NCBI GenBank assembly: GCA_024684215.1
Contig: JAIKXH010000092.1
Coordinates: forward strand, 1 to 64,000
Direction of reading: 5' to 3'
Length of the DNA stretch: 64,000 nucleotides
From: Lachnospiraceae bacterium
Lineage (GTDB): Bacteria; Bacillota; Clostridia; Lachnospirales; Lachnospiraceae
Positions 30,546-43,724 of this stretch are shown here, in pieces. Each line of letters begins with the position of its first letter. Within the stretch, counting starts at the first letter, position 1. Both the position numbers and the translations under genes were made by a program. Under the pieces are notes generated by a model that had not been told where the DNA came from, searched no databases, and was given only the letters and a program-made list of their open reading frames with translations.

Positions 30546-31118
30546 ATGTATGTAATTGCCGGCCTGGGTAATCCCGGTAAAGAATATGAAAATACAAGGC
30601 ATAATGCAGGATTTATGGTGGTTGAAGCCATTGCGGATAAAGCAGGAATAAAAATATCGGAGAAAAAGCATAAGGCAATTATCGGAAAAGGTACATTTGC
30701 CGGTGAAAAGGTAGTGCTTGTTAAGCCCCAAACCTATATGAACCTAAGCGGTGAAAGCATTCGTGAAGTAGCAGATTATTACAAAATAGATTCAAGCAGT
30801 GAACTCATAGTAATATCAGATGATATTGATTTGGATGTCGGGCAGCTTAGAATCAGACCAAAGGGAAGCGCCGGAGGTCATAACGGCCTGAAAAATATCA
30901 TACAACACCTTGGAAGTGATGTATTTATTAGAGTCCGTATAGGTGTCGGAGCAAAAAAAGTAAACGGAGATCTGGTATCGCATGTTTTGGGCAGCATAGA
31001 CAAAAAGGATATGGAAAGCTTTAACGAGGCGGTGGAGTCCGCTGTTAAAGCTGTGGAAACCATAATGGAAAGCGGCACTGAAATGGCGATGAACAGATTT
31101 AATACAAAGAAAAAATAA
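30546..31118 (+). CDS. pth: Peptidyl-tRNA hydrolase
   Basis: ATG 30546 (MYVIAGLGNPGKEYENTRHNAGF) sits behind GGAGG; the upstream TTG at 30528 is unlikely. The active-site His is in TRHNAG, and KPQTYMNLSGES and GSAGGHNGLKNI are present. It recycles peptidyl-tRNA released by stalled ribosomes. The 190-residue length is normal. It abuts mfd by one base. Confidence 0.97.
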   Translation: MYVIAGLGNPGKEYENTRHNAGFMVVEAIADKAGIKISEKKHKAIIGKGTFAGEKVVLVKPQTYMNLSGESIREVADYYKIDSSSELIVISDDIDLDVGQLRIRPKGSAGGHNGLKNIIQHLGSDVFIRVRIGVGAKKVNGDLVSHVLGSIDKKDMESFNEAVESAVKAVETIMESGTEMAMNRFNTKKK

Positions 31119-31119
31119 A

Positions 31120-34686
<3,567 letters not shown>

Positions 34687-36276
34687 TTAATCGCCCGGTT
34701 CTTCTTCGGGTATATTTACCAAATCCGGTTCGGGAATCGGCATATGGTTTTTAGCGGTCCATACGATAAGTCTGGCAAGTTCATCAGCGTTTTCGGGAAC
34801 TGATCCGGTGACGGGTATATACAAATCCTCGGGATCGATGGTTTCGGCTCCCTCAGAAGTCTGAATGGATGATGCACCGCCGTTTTTAAATACGCTGTCT
34901 CCGTATGAAAGCATTGTCTGAGTGACATTGTTTCTCGTTACGATGTCCTCTGCACCAAGCTCTATACAGCATATCGTGTGTGTGCCGTTATCACCTGTCG
35001 ATGCTATGGCGCTTACAAGGCAGCACCCCGCTTTGTTTGTCGTTCCGGTTTTTAAACCTATACATCCCGGAACGTTATAGAGCATAGAGTTTGTATTATA
35101 AACGGTTCTGTCAAATGACGGAAGATATTTTGCGGTTGTTGAAGTGATATCCGTTATCTGGGGATATGTAGATATCAGATAACAAACCAGCTTAAACATA
35201 TCGTTTGCAGTAATGTGATTTTGAATCTTTCCCCGGAAAGCTTCTTCGGTATAAACCGGCAGTCCGTTGCAGGTGAAAAACTCTGTTCCCTCCGAAAGCC
35301 CGATGGCAGCGGCTTTATCATTCATGCGCTTTACAAAAGCTTCCTCGCTTCCGGCTACAGCCTCGGCAAGCGCGAGAGTGCATTCATTGTTTGAAGGAAG
35401 GAGCATAGCATAAATGAGTTCTTCTATAGTCACCTTAGATCCGCTTTTAATATAAAATCCGCGGTCGATGGAGTGGGAGAGCTTTTGAACATTTTCAGAT
35501 GTCTCGGTTACACTGCTAAGAGTAATGCTTCCGGAGCTTACGGCATCCATTGCAACAATATAGCTCATAAGCTTTGTGGTGCTCGCCATGGGAACCGAGA
35601 TGTCAGGATTGTATGAATAATATATTTCTCCGTTAGTGGCATCACCTAAAAGTACTGCATTTGTTGCGAGGAAAAATCCGCTATCTTCAAGATGATCAGG
35701 ATCTATGGATAAAGGTGCGGACGGGTCGATATTTAGGGTGCTTCCGGAGTAAGAAACGTCTTTTCCGAGTATTAATATAAGGTCCGACAAATACATATAG
35801 CAGTCATAGTAGCCGGTTTCCTCGTCTTTGTAGAGGAAAGTATAGTAGTGTTTTACGGAACCGTCCAAATTAAAATAATTTCTTTTTCTGACATATTCTT
35901 CCGAGGAGGGATCCCTTGTGAGAACAGAAAAGAACGAGCCCTCCCCGCCCACGGGAGTGTATGAGCCGCCTTTTGTAAAACGTATTCCGTCCTTTTCTAT
36001 CAGCAGATCGAATTTTGCATCGGTACCTGATAAGGCAACCGCCATATCTCTCAGAGAAACATAGGAGTCATGGTCGTAATACATATCAATGTATTTGACA
36101 TTAAATAAACCTGAACCTTCAACATTAACTGAAAGATTGCGCAGGTACTCATAATCATAATCATCTGCAAATGACGGAAGCACACAGCATAAAAATACAG
36201 AAAAACATGTTATGACGGTTAGCAGTTTAACTGATATGGATTTTTTTGAAAAAGATATAAATCGTGATCGGAACAT
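34687..36276 (-). CDS. D-alanyl-D-alanine carboxypeptidase (S11 penicillin-binding protein)
   Basis: The 529-residue protein has an N-terminal signal segment (about residues 12-38) and a copper-amine-oxidase-N-like region (about 45-190). The S11 peptidase domain carries the three motifs: STTK (catalytic Ser), SNN and KTGTTNKAG. The N-terminal extra region makes it longer than typical DacA (about 400). It trims the terminal D-Ala of peptidoglycan pentapeptides at the cell surface. It converges on mfd and probably follows the unknown gene upstream at 36307-37032. Confidence 0.9.
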   Translation of the reverse strand: MFRSRFISFSKKSISVKLLTVITCFSVFLCCVLPSFADDYDYEYLRNLSVNVEGSGLFNVKYIDMYYDHDSYVSLRDMAVALSGTDAKFDLLIEKDGIRFTKGGSYTPVGGEGSFFSVLTRDPSSEEYVRKRNYFNLDGSVKHYYTFLYKDEETGYYDCYMYLSDLILILGKDVSYSGSTLNIDPSAPLSIDPDHLEDSGFFLATNAVLLGDATNGEIYYSYNPDISVPMASTTKLMSYIVAMDAVSSGSITLSSVTETSENVQKLSHSIDRGFYIKSGSKVTIEELIYAMLLPSNNECTLALAEAVAGSEEAFVKRMNDKAAAIGLSEGTEFFTCNGLPVYTEEAFRGKIQNHITANDMFKLVCYLISTYPQITDITSTTAKYLPSFDRTVYNTNSMLYNVPGCIGLKTGTTNKAGCCLVSAIASTGDNGTHTICCIELGAEDIVTRNNVTQTMLSYGDSVFKNGGASSIQTSEGAETIDPEDLYIPVTGSVPENADELARLIVWTAKNHMPIPEPDLVNIPEEEPGD

Positions 36277-36306
36277 TTAAGGACCTCTGAAATTATTTAT
36301 ATAATA

Positions 36307-37032
36307 TTATTGCTTATTATAAGCAACGGGATAGTCATAAAGCATCTTTAAAACTGTGTCGGAATTGTCTATCGGTGCGCTTAACGTAGCACCGAAATTA
36401 TCCTCACAGGGGGAGGTAAAGATTAAATAATCGTCCTTTACAAAGAAAGTTTCGCATACGGATTTGCCACCCGATATGCGCCTCATGGCATTGCCTTTTA
36501 CCTCATAAGTTCCGGAAATATTGTACATATCTTTTAGTGCATCTAGGGTAGGTAAAAGGGCCGGACCCTTTTCGGCAAGATAATCGGAGGCGCTCATTCC
36601 GAGAGCTTCTTCTATCAATTCTTCAATGCTTTTATCTGCAGAATCTTTATCAATTCCGGCATTTTCAAGCCTTTTATCGAGAAAACTGATAAGGCCCGAT
36701 AAAGCAAGGGCTGATGCGGAAGCTTTCGCTTCTTCGAAACTGCTTTCATCGATCTTTTCGGTAAATTTTCCCTCACTTGTAAGAGCCAAAGTAACCTTTA
36801 TTGTCACCTTAGTGTCATCAAATTCTACATTTGCCGCGGTTGTGGGATCTGCAAACCAAGCATTCATATCTTCTATAACATATCCGCGCATATCTATTTC
36901 ACGGCTCCACGAACCGAGATAGCTTGTATCACTTGCAAAATAATATTTGTAAGCCAATAGTCCGCCACCCGTTAAAATCACGAGGAGCAAAAATATTACC
37001 ATAAAAGTTAAGAATCTGTTCTTTTTTTTCAT
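36307..37032 (-). CDS. Uncharacterised membrane-anchored protein
   Basis: I do not recognise this 241-residue protein. Residues about 6-28 form a single anchor (FLTFMVIFLLLVILTGGGLLAY). The rest is predicted extracytoplasmic with GSWSREIDMRGYV near the start and an Ala/Ser/Glu-rich helical middle. The pattern recalls lipocalin-like or DUF4923-type envelope proteins, but that is weak. It lies 30 bases upstream of the carboxypeptidase in the same direction, suggesting co-expression. Confidence 0.6.
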   Translation of the reverse strand: MKKKNRFLTFMVIFLLLVILTGGGLLAYKYYFASDTSYLGSWSREIDMRGYVIEDMNAWFADPTTAANVEFDDTKVTIKVTLALTSEGKFTEKIDESSFEEAKASASALALSGLISFLDKRLENAGIDKDSADKSIEELIEEALGMSASDYLAEKGPALLPTLDALKDMYNISGTYEVKGNAMRRISGGKSVCETFFVKDDYLIFTSPCEDNFGATLSAPIDNSDTVLKMLYDYPVAYNKQ

Positions 37033-37235
37033 AAAAAGCCTCTCTGTAAAAGCTCCGGAAAAATCTCAAAGTATTTTTAATAAACAAATATATTACTAAG
37101 CAATTACATTTTTATCCTACCATAAGACGCTTTAATAATCAAAGAAGATAGAGCACAAGGCAGGATTTTTTATGGGACAATTTATCTTTGTGCATTTACA
37201 CAAAAAAAGGAAACGCTTTTTGTGAAAATAGTTTC

Positions 37236-37265
37236 TTGTCGGGGACGTTTGCTTCAATATATAAT
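37236..37265 (+). promoter_or_regulatory. Promoter of the TetR/alpha-galactosidase operon
   Basis: TTGTCG (37236-37241) and TATAAT (37260-37265) are 18 bases apart in the 287-base gap between divergent genes. No clear inverted repeat for TetR autorepression was found. A TTTGTG/CACAAA hairpin lies at 37185-37203. Confidence 0.6.
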
Positions 37266-37319
37266 GGAAACTGTAAGAGGATTTATCGTTTCCGAATCTT
37301 GTAAGGAAGGTAAAAAAAT

Positions 37320-37889
37320 ATGGAAAGAACAAAACAACAGGAACATATACTGGAAGGAACTATCAGAGTATTTAATAAAAAAGGAATGAAGTTCACTATG
37401 GATGATCTGGCTCATGAGTTATCTATGAGCAAAAAGACAATATATGTTTCGTACAAGGAAAAAAACGGACTATTTTTCGATATGGTTGATTACTTGTTTG
37501 ACAATATTGCCTGGAAAAAGAAGGAAGTAATCGAGGATAAATCGCTAACCACCACTGAAAAAATAAAAAAGATTTTAGGCGTTATGCCTGAAAGCTACAG
37601 CGAGATTGATTTCAGACAGTTATATATGCTCAGAGACAAATATCCTGACATCTACAGGAAAGTCGAAGAGAGACTTGAGACCGGCTGGGATGAAACCATA
37701 TCCCTTATCGAGCAGGGCATAAAAGAGGGCGTAGTAAGAGACATTCCGATATTTTTGGTAAAAACGATGCTCGAAGCTTCACTTGAACAATTTTTCTCAA
37801 GAGATGTGCTTGTGCAAAATAAAATGACATATTCGGAAGCGCTTAAAAATGTCGTAGAAATAATAGTAGACGGAATTTCCGCTAAGTAA
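37320..37889 (+). CDS. TetR/AcrR family transcriptional regulator
   Basis: Residues about 8-55 form the TetR helix-turn-helix (ILEGTIRVFNKKGMKFTMDD, LSMSKKTIYVSYKEKNGLF). The C-terminal ligand domain is unassigned. It is the first gene of a four-gene run with GT-B-like, GPH symporter and alpha-galactosidase genes, 12 bases from the next, so it probably regulates them. The ligand might be a sugar, lipid or glycolipid; nothing in the sequence decides this. Confidence 0.85.
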   Translation: MERTKQQEHILEGTIRVFNKKGMKFTMDDLAHELSMSKKTIYVSYKEKNGLFFDMVDYLFDNIAWKKKEVIEDKSLTTTEKIKKILGVMPESYSEIDFRQLYMLRDKYPDIYRKVEERLETGWDETISLIEQGIKEGVVRDIPIFLVKTMLEASLEQFFSRDVLVQNKMTYSEALKNVVEIIVDGISAK

Positions 37890-37901
37890 AAGGAGGTAGC
37901 C

Positions 37902-39407
37902 GTGGACAGATCTAAAAATATCTTTGGGAATGAAATGCCAAACAGCGTCGTAAAAAAAGCGCTGAAAAGCAAAAAGAAATATGAGAGAAAATACGGGGAT
38001 GATTCAAATAAGGATTACCCTGTAAGAATCGAAAAAAACAAATATATCGGAGACAGCCTGGGCGTAAACAATGTCCTTGTGGGAGATTTAAATACCAATG
38101 CCCACTACAACCCTGAAAACAATTTGCCGGGGCTGAACTGGGACAACGAAAAAGGAATCATTGTGGGAAATATACGCATGGGCTTTGGCCACTACCGTAT
38201 TTCAATGGCCATCGCTTCATGTGCAAAATACCTTGGTTATACGCCCTATTGGATGGATTTAAATTCATACAAAGAGACTACCTGCACCAAAGTAATCGGA
38301 GCGCAAAACGATCTGTATTCTTTAGGTTCAAGGCTTTCAAAGAATCCGATATTTAATAAATTTGTCTGGGAGCCTATGAATTATGAAGGCTTCAGGGCTC
38401 TTTCATACAATGCGGCGGATCAAAAAAACGCTGAGCTTATGGCTCCGGTTTACAAAAATGTTCCCAAGGATATACCTGTAGTGGGAACTCATGTATGGCC
38501 CGCTCAAGCTGCGCTTCATGCAGGCATGAAATATGTGGTAAATGCCATCCCGGATAACTGGCCGATGGCACTTCATTTTGCGGAGGGAGCAGTACATACC
38601 ATACAGTGCAGAAACGCATATCAGGGATATAAAATCTGCAACGGCATGATGAAGAAAAAGGTTTGCAAGCCAATGCCCGAGGGCTCTCTTGTGTACACCG
38701 GACATTATATCGACCATGAGCTTGTTTCGAATATAGAAAACGATTGCAATGCGAGGGAAAAGAGATTTGATGACAAAAAGCCTATGAGGTTTTTGCTTAC
38801 AATAGGCGGTGCGGGTGCGCAGAAAGAAATATTTGCTGCAATCATAGAATATCTGCTTCCTTTTATAAAAGATAAAAAAGCCGCTTTATATGTAAATGTC
38901 GGAGATTATAAAAATGTTTGGGATGAACTTCTTAGAGAGATTCCGGGAATGAAAGAATGTGCGACGGAGCATATGGATAACTGGAAGGAAACGGAAGGAT
39001 TTGCACAGTCTGCACTTGATGAAAATACTGAAATAACAGGTATTCACGGTTTTTGGCATAAGAATATTTTTGAAGCGGTTTATTGCACAAATCTGCTTAT
39101 GAGAAGCTGCGACGTGCTGGTTACAAAACCCAGCGAGCTGGCATTCTATCCGGTTCCGAAGCTTTTTATAAAGAGAGTCGGTAAGCATGAAATGTGGGGT
39201 GCAATACATTCGGCTGAGATGGGAGACGGAACGCTTGAGTGCAGAGATATTCCCCATACACTGCAGATGGTTGAAGAATTTATGACAAGCAAGAGCTTGC
39301 TTAAAGATATGTGCGATGCAATTATTTCAAACAAAGCATCCGGGCTTTACGATGGGGCGTATAAAGTGGTAGAGCTTGCAATGGGACTTAAGTCCAGGGA
39401 GGTATAA
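37902..39407 (+). CDS. Uncharacterised GT-B-like protein
   Basis: I recognise no named function for this 501-residue protein. NIRMGFGHYRISMAIASCAKYLG near residues 85-108 resembles the N-terminal GGGH-type motif of GT28/MGDG-synthase-like glycosyltransferases. The later stretch FLLTIGGAGAQKEIFAAIIEYLLPF resembles the start of the second Rossmann domain, and LVTKPSELAFYPVPKL near residue 405 fits a donor-site region (TKPG in relatives). It lies between a TetR gene and a GPH symporter. A galactosyl or glycolipid-related transferase is a guess from fold and context only. AGGAGG precedes its start (GTG 37902). Confidence 0.5.
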   Translation: MDRSKNIFGNEMPNSVVKKALKSKKKYERKYGDDSNKDYPVRIEKNKYIGDSLGVNNVLVGDLNTNAHYNPENNLPGLNWDNEKGIIVGNIRMGFGHYRISMAIASCAKYLGYTPYWMDLNSYKETTCTKVIGAQNDLYSLGSRLSKNPIFNKFVWEPMNYEGFRALSYNAADQKNAELMAPVYKNVPKDIPVVGTHVWPAQAALHAGMKYVVNAIPDNWPMALHFAEGAVHTIQCRNAYQGYKICNGMMKKKVCKPMPEGSLVYTGHYIDHELVSNIENDCNAREKRFDDKKPMRFLLTIGGAGAQKEIFAAIIEYLLPFIKDKKAALYVNVGDYKNVWDELLREIPGMKECATEHMDNWKETEGFAQSALDENTEITGIHGFWHKNIFEAVYCTNLLMRSCDVLVTKPSELAFYPVPKLFIKRVGKHEMWGAIHSAEMGDGTLECRDIPHTLQMVEEFMTSKSLLKDMCDAIISNKASGLYDGAYKVVELAMGLKSREV

Positions 39408-39408
39408 A

Positions 39409-41244
39409 ATGGAACAGGGTAAGAAAAAACTATCGGGTAAAGAAAAATTTGCGTATGGAATAGGCGCGGTCGGAAAAGATATGGTTTATATGCTTTCCGC
39501 CAGCTATATTCTTTATTATTACCAGGATATCATGGGTGTATCCGCATGGGTAATGGGTATCATCCTTTTGATCGCCCGTGTGTTTGATGCATTCAACGAT
39601 CCTTTAATGGGAGTACTCGTTGCAAAGACAAAAACCAAATGGGGAAAATTCAGACCCTGGTTATTTATCGGTACCCTTACAAACGCCGTTATACTGTTTG
39701 TAATGTTTGCGGCACCGCCCACACTTTCCGGAAGCGGACTTATTGCGTATGCAGCAATCTTTTATATACTCTGGGGCGTAACATACACAATGATGGATAT
39801 TCCTTACTGGTCAATGGTCCCTGCATTTACCGACGGAGGTAAAGAACGTGAGAATATGTCTGCTCTTGGAAGGACCTGCGCCGGCGTCGGCTCGGCTATA
39901 GTAACCATTGTCACTGTAATGGCTGTTTCCGCTATAGGAAGCGCGGCAACTTCAAACAGTGCCGACAACGAGACACTTAATGTTTCGAATGCAACCGCAT
40001 ACGTCGTAGAGATGGATGAGACAGATGCAGCAACAGGAAACGTTAAGACACTTACAGGGAATGTTACATTAAATATCACTGCCAACAAGTCAGAGTTTGA
40101 TGAGGCGATTTCGTTCAACGCAAATAACGTAAAGTATGATGCCAAGGTAGGCAGTCTTACCTATTCAAGCGAAGATTCCGAAGCACTTACACTTAAAGGG
40201 CTTGATGTTGCAATGGACTCGGCTGACGGTGAAGCGGTGATAGCGATTTATGTAACAAGTGACGAATATAACAAAATAACCGACGGTGATAGCACATCTA
40301 TCAATATTTCTTCCAAAAAAGAAGTTGAAAGAGTCGGATTTAAATGGTTCTCGCTCATCATAGCCGTTTTGTTTTTTGCATTTATCCTTATTACATGCCT
40401 GTTTATTAAAGAGAAATCTACCGTTGATGTACAGACTGCAAAAGTCGGAGATATGTTCAAAGCACTTCTCCAAAACGATCAGGCTATGGCAATGGTAATC
40501 ACCATAGTACTTGTAAATTCAGCTACGTATATAACATCAAACCTTTTGATCTATTTCTTTAAATATGATCTTGGCGGAGCAAACTGGCAGGGTAATTACA
40601 CTACCTTTAACACCTTTGCCGGAGCATGTCAGATTCTTGCGATGATGGCACTTTTCCCTCTCCTTAGGAAGTGGTTCAGCACCATGAAGATTTTCTATAT
40701 TTGTATCTTCTCTGCTATAGGCGGTTATATAGTACTGCTTATAATGGCGCTTACCGGAACGAGCATAGTTTATCCTTTCTTCGCTCCGGGATTCTTTATC
40801 ATGGCTGCAGTCGGAATGCTTAACGTTATAGTGACCGTATTCCTTGCCAATACCGTTGATTACGGAGAATTAAAAAATAACAGAAGAGACGAATCTGTAA
40901 TATTCTCAATGCAGACATTTGTTGTAAAGCTTGCTTCGGGTATTGCGGCACTTGCGGCTTCGATATGTCTTTCGGTGTTCAATATAAGTGAGTCGGAAAA
41001 TACCTATGAAGCGCTTGACGGAAGTCTTATTGCGGGCCTTAAGGGACATATTGCCGATATCTGTGCAAACGGGGCAACGGTTGTTTCCAACAATTCTGTA
41101 ATCGGACTCAGATTTGTAATGACAGTGCTTCCCGTAGGAGTGCTTGTTGTTGCACTTATCATATTTAAAGCAAGATATAAACTTACCGATGAGAAACTTG
41201 ATGAGATTACAAAGCAGCTTGCTGCAAAGAAGGTAAAAGCATGA
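39409..41244 (+). CDS. GPH-family (MelB-like) sugar:cation symporter with extra extracellular domain
   Basis: ATG 39409 (MEQGKKKLSGKEKFAYGIGAVGKD) follows GGGAGG; the 611-residue protein is far longer than MelB (about 470). The GPH signature FDAFNDPLMGVLVAKTKTKWGKFRPW is present with its cation-site Asp residues. Between helices five and six (about residues 180-309) lies a 130-residue hydrophilic insert rich in Thr, Ser and Asn, most likely outside the membrane. The next gene, an alpha-galactosidase, overlaps by four bases, so the likely substrate is an alpha-galactoside such as melibiose or raffinose. Confidence 0.88.
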   Translation: MEQGKKKLSGKEKFAYGIGAVGKDMVYMLSASYILYYYQDIMGVSAWVMGIILLIARVFDAFNDPLMGVLVAKTKTKWGKFRPWLFIGTLTNAVILFVMFAAPPTLSGSGLIAYAAIFYILWGVTYTMMDIPYWSMVPAFTDGGKERENMSALGRTCAGVGSAIVTIVTVMAVSAIGSAATSNSADNETLNVSNATAYVVEMDETDAATGNVKTLTGNVTLNITANKSEFDEAISFNANNVKYDAKVGSLTYSSEDSEALTLKGLDVAMDSADGEAVIAIYVTSDEYNKITDGDSTSINISSKKEVERVGFKWFSLIIAVLFFAFILITCLFIKEKSTVDVQTAKVGDMFKALLQNDQAMAMVITIVLVNSATYITSNLLIYFFKYDLGGANWQGNYTTFNTFAGACQILAMMALFPLLRKWFSTMKIFYICIFSAIGGYIVLLIMALTGTSIVYPFFAPGFFIMAAVGMLNVIVTVFLANTVDYGELKNNRRDESVIFSMQTFVVKLASGIAALAASICLSVFNISESENTYEALDGSLIAGLKGHIADICANGATVVSNNSVIGLRFVMTVLPVGVLVVALIIFKARYKLTDEKLDEITKQLAAKKVKA

Positions 41245-43658
41245 TCAGAGTATCAGGGAACAACGGATTTATCATAGAGACCGGTAAAACTTCATATATA
41301 TTCAAGGTATTGCCTACAGGACAGCTTGAGCACTTGTATTACGGAAACAGATTGAACATTCCCGAGGGAGCTGAAGATGAGGCTCTTGACGTGCTTTCGG
41401 AAAAGCATGCTTTCTATCCCGGAAATACTACCGGGTACGATCAGGAGCATCTGCAGTATTCGCTCGAGGATATGAGGCTTGAAATGTCTTCATACGGAAA
41501 AGGTGACATCAGAGAACCTTTTATAACGGTGATTCATGCCGACGGCAGTTCTACAAGTGATTTTGTTTACATGAGCTATGAGATAAAAAAAGGGACCTTG
41601 TCACTTGAAAGCCTGCCTTCTTCCTATGATGACAACGGTTATGCCGAGGTGCTTTGCGTTAAGCTTAAAGACAATTCCTACAATCTTGAACTCGAATTGA
41701 ATTATGTTGTGTATGAGGACTGCGATGTTATAACAAGGAATGCAAGATTTATAAACACAAGCAAAGAAAGGGTTATCCTATCAAGAATCATGAGCCTGAT
41801 GGTGGACCTTGACGAAGCCGGATATGTATTTACGACTTTCAGAGGCGGATGGGCAAGAGAAATGCAGCGCGACGATTGTCTTGTTACAGGCGGAAAACAT
41901 GTTTCATCATCTGTAACCGGAACCAGCTCAAGCAGAGCAAATCCGTTTTTTATGGTTCACCCGGCAGAGACAAACGAAGATTCCGGAGATGTATACGGAT
42001 TTAACCTTGTATACAGCGGAAACCACTATGAATGTGTAGAAGTCAGTTCCTTTGGAAAAACACGAATTGTTTCGGGAATAAATCCTGAGACCTTTAAATT
42101 TGAAATTGCACCGGGTGATAGTTTTGATTCGCCGGAGGCAGTTATGACATTCTCTTCAGACGGCTTTAACAAAATGAGTGACAATATGCACCTTTTTGTC
42201 AGGGAGCATATTGTCAGAGGAGAGTGGAAGAAAAAGACCCGTCCGGTTCTTTTAAACAGCTGGGAGGCTGCCTATTTTGACATAAATGAAAGTAAACTCC
42301 TTAAACTTGCTAAAGCCGGAAAAGAAGTTGGAATCGAGCTGTTTGTTATGGATGACGGATGGTTCGGAGAGAGAAATGATGATTCATCATCTCTCGGAGA
42401 CTGGTATGTCAACGAAAAAAAGCTCCCTCACGGTTTAAAGGGGCTTGCGGATAAGATTAACGCTGTGGGACTTGATTTCGGAATCTGGGTAGAGCCCGAA
42501 ATGGTAAACGTAAAGAGTAAGCTATACGAAGCTCATCCTGAGTGGAGTATAGAAATCCCCGGAAAGCCTCATTCTGAATCGCGTAACCAACGGATACTTG
42601 ACTTGTCGAATCCCAAGGTTTGCGATTACCTGACAGAAAAGATGACGGAAGTATTTTCCTCCGCAAATATTTCGTATGTAAAATGGGATATGAACAGGAA
42701 TTTCTCCGATTATTTTTCACAGCATCTTGGCGCAAATAATCAAGGTGAGCTTGCCCACAGATATGTGTGTGGTCTTTATCGCATGATGAGAACCCTTACA
42801 GAACGTTTCCCTCATATTTTGTTTGAAGGATGCAGTGCGGGAGGAAACAGATTTGACCTTGGAATTCTGTCATACTTTCCACAGATCTGGGCCAGCGATG
42901 ACACTGACGCTATGTGCAGATTGGCAATTCAGACCGGTTACAGCTACGGTTATCCGATGTCATGTGTGACTGCGCATGTATCTGATTGCCCCAATCATCA
43001 GACTCTCAGAAACACTCCATTGGAGACCAGATTTAATGTAGCTTCTTTCGGAGTACTTGGTTATGAGTGCAATCTCTGCGATATGAAAAAAGAGGAAATT
43101 GCCGCAATCAAGGCCCAGATAGAGTTGTACAAAGAGTGGAGAGAAACACTTCAGTGGGGAAGGTTCTACAGAGGAAGAGGCTCTGCTGCAATGCCGCAGA
43201 TGCAGGTGTCGGCAAGCGGATTTTCTCAAAGACCTTCATTTAGCGATAATTTCAGCGAGTGGACATGTGTTTCTGCCGATAAGAGTAAGGCGGTGGGAAT
43301 GATAATGCAGAGACTCGTTGTTCCGAATTCTCCATTCCATTGTTACAGAGCGAAGGGACTTGACGAAGAAGGCATTTACAGTTTTTATAACAGAGTGCTT
43401 AAGGTAGATGTCAGGGAATTCGGAGATTTGATAAATACCGTGGCGCCGATTCATGTAAAAAAAGACGGCCTGCTTATTGATATCATAGCTAAGTTTGTAA
43501 AGATGGACGGTGAAGCGGAGGATTACAAGGCATCGGGAAGCGTACTTATGAATGGAGGCGTTCATTTAAAACAGGCCTTCGGGGCTACCGGGTATAGTGG
43601 AGAGGTAAGGCATTTCCAAGATTTTGGCTCAAGATTATACTTTATGGAAAAACAATAA
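41241..43658 (+). CDS. Alpha-galactosidase, glycoside hydrolase family 36
   Basis: The 805-residue cytosolic enzyme shows the GH36 layout: N-terminal beta-supersandwich, catalytic barrel and C-terminal beta domain. The nucleophile is D483 in YVKWDMNRNFSDY and the acid/base is D553 in IWASDDTDAM; the 70-residue spacing equals that in characterised GH36 enzymes. FVMDDGWFGERNDD is the usual substrate-binding segment. No signal peptide is seen. Its ATG overlaps the symporter stop (ATGA), so it is translationally coupled. It should release galactose from melibiose or raffinose-type sugars brought in by the upstream symporter. Confidence 0.95.
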   Translation: MIRVSGNNGFIIETGKTSYIFKVLPTGQLEHLYYGNRLNIPEGAEDEALDVLSEKHAFYPGNTTGYDQEHLQYSLEDMRLEMSSYGKGDIREPFITVIHADGSSTSDFVYMSYEIKKGTLSLESLPSSYDDNGYAEVLCVKLKDNSYNLELELNYVVYEDCDVITRNARFINTSKERVILSRIMSLMVDLDEAGYVFTTFRGGWAREMQRDDCLVTGGKHVSSSVTGTSSSRANPFFMVHPAETNEDSGDVYGFNLVYSGNHYECVEVSSFGKTRIVSGINPETFKFEIAPGDSFDSPEAVMTFSSDGFNKMSDNMHLFVREHIVRGEWKKKTRPVLLNSWEAAYFDINESKLLKLAKAGKEVGIELFVMDDGWFGERNDDSSSLGDWYVNEKKLPHGLKGLADKINAVGLDFGIWVEPEMVNVKSKLYEAHPEWSIEIPGKPHSESRNQRILDLSNPKVCDYLTEKMTEVFSSANISYVKWDMNRNFSDYFSQHLGANNQGELAHRYVCGLYRMMRTLTERFPHILFEGCSAGGNRFDLGILSYFPQIWASDDTDAMCRLAIQTGYSYGYPMSCVTAHVSDCPNHQTLRNTPLETRFNVASFGVLGYECNLCDMKKEEIAAIKAQIELYKEWRETLQWGRFYRGRGSAAMPQMQVSASGFSQRPSFSDNFSEWTCVSADKSKAVGMIMQRLVVPNSPFHCYRAKGLDEEGIYSFYNRVLKVDVREFGDLINTVAPIHVKKDGLLIDIIAKFVKMDGEAEDYKASGSVLMNGGVHLKQAFGATGYSGEVRHFQDFGSRLYFMEKQ

Positions 43659-43669
43659 TATGCTATAAT
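43641..43669 (+). promoter_or_regulatory. Extended -10 promoter of the EAL gene
   Basis: TGCTATAAT (43661-43669) is an extended -10 element, with a poor -35 (TTTATG) at 17 bases overlapping the end of the galactosidase gene. Confidence 0.5.
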
Positions 43670-43724
43670 TACAGCTAAATATTTCAGTATTGGTTTTGTG
43701 TTTTTTGAGGTTTAATTAGAAGTT

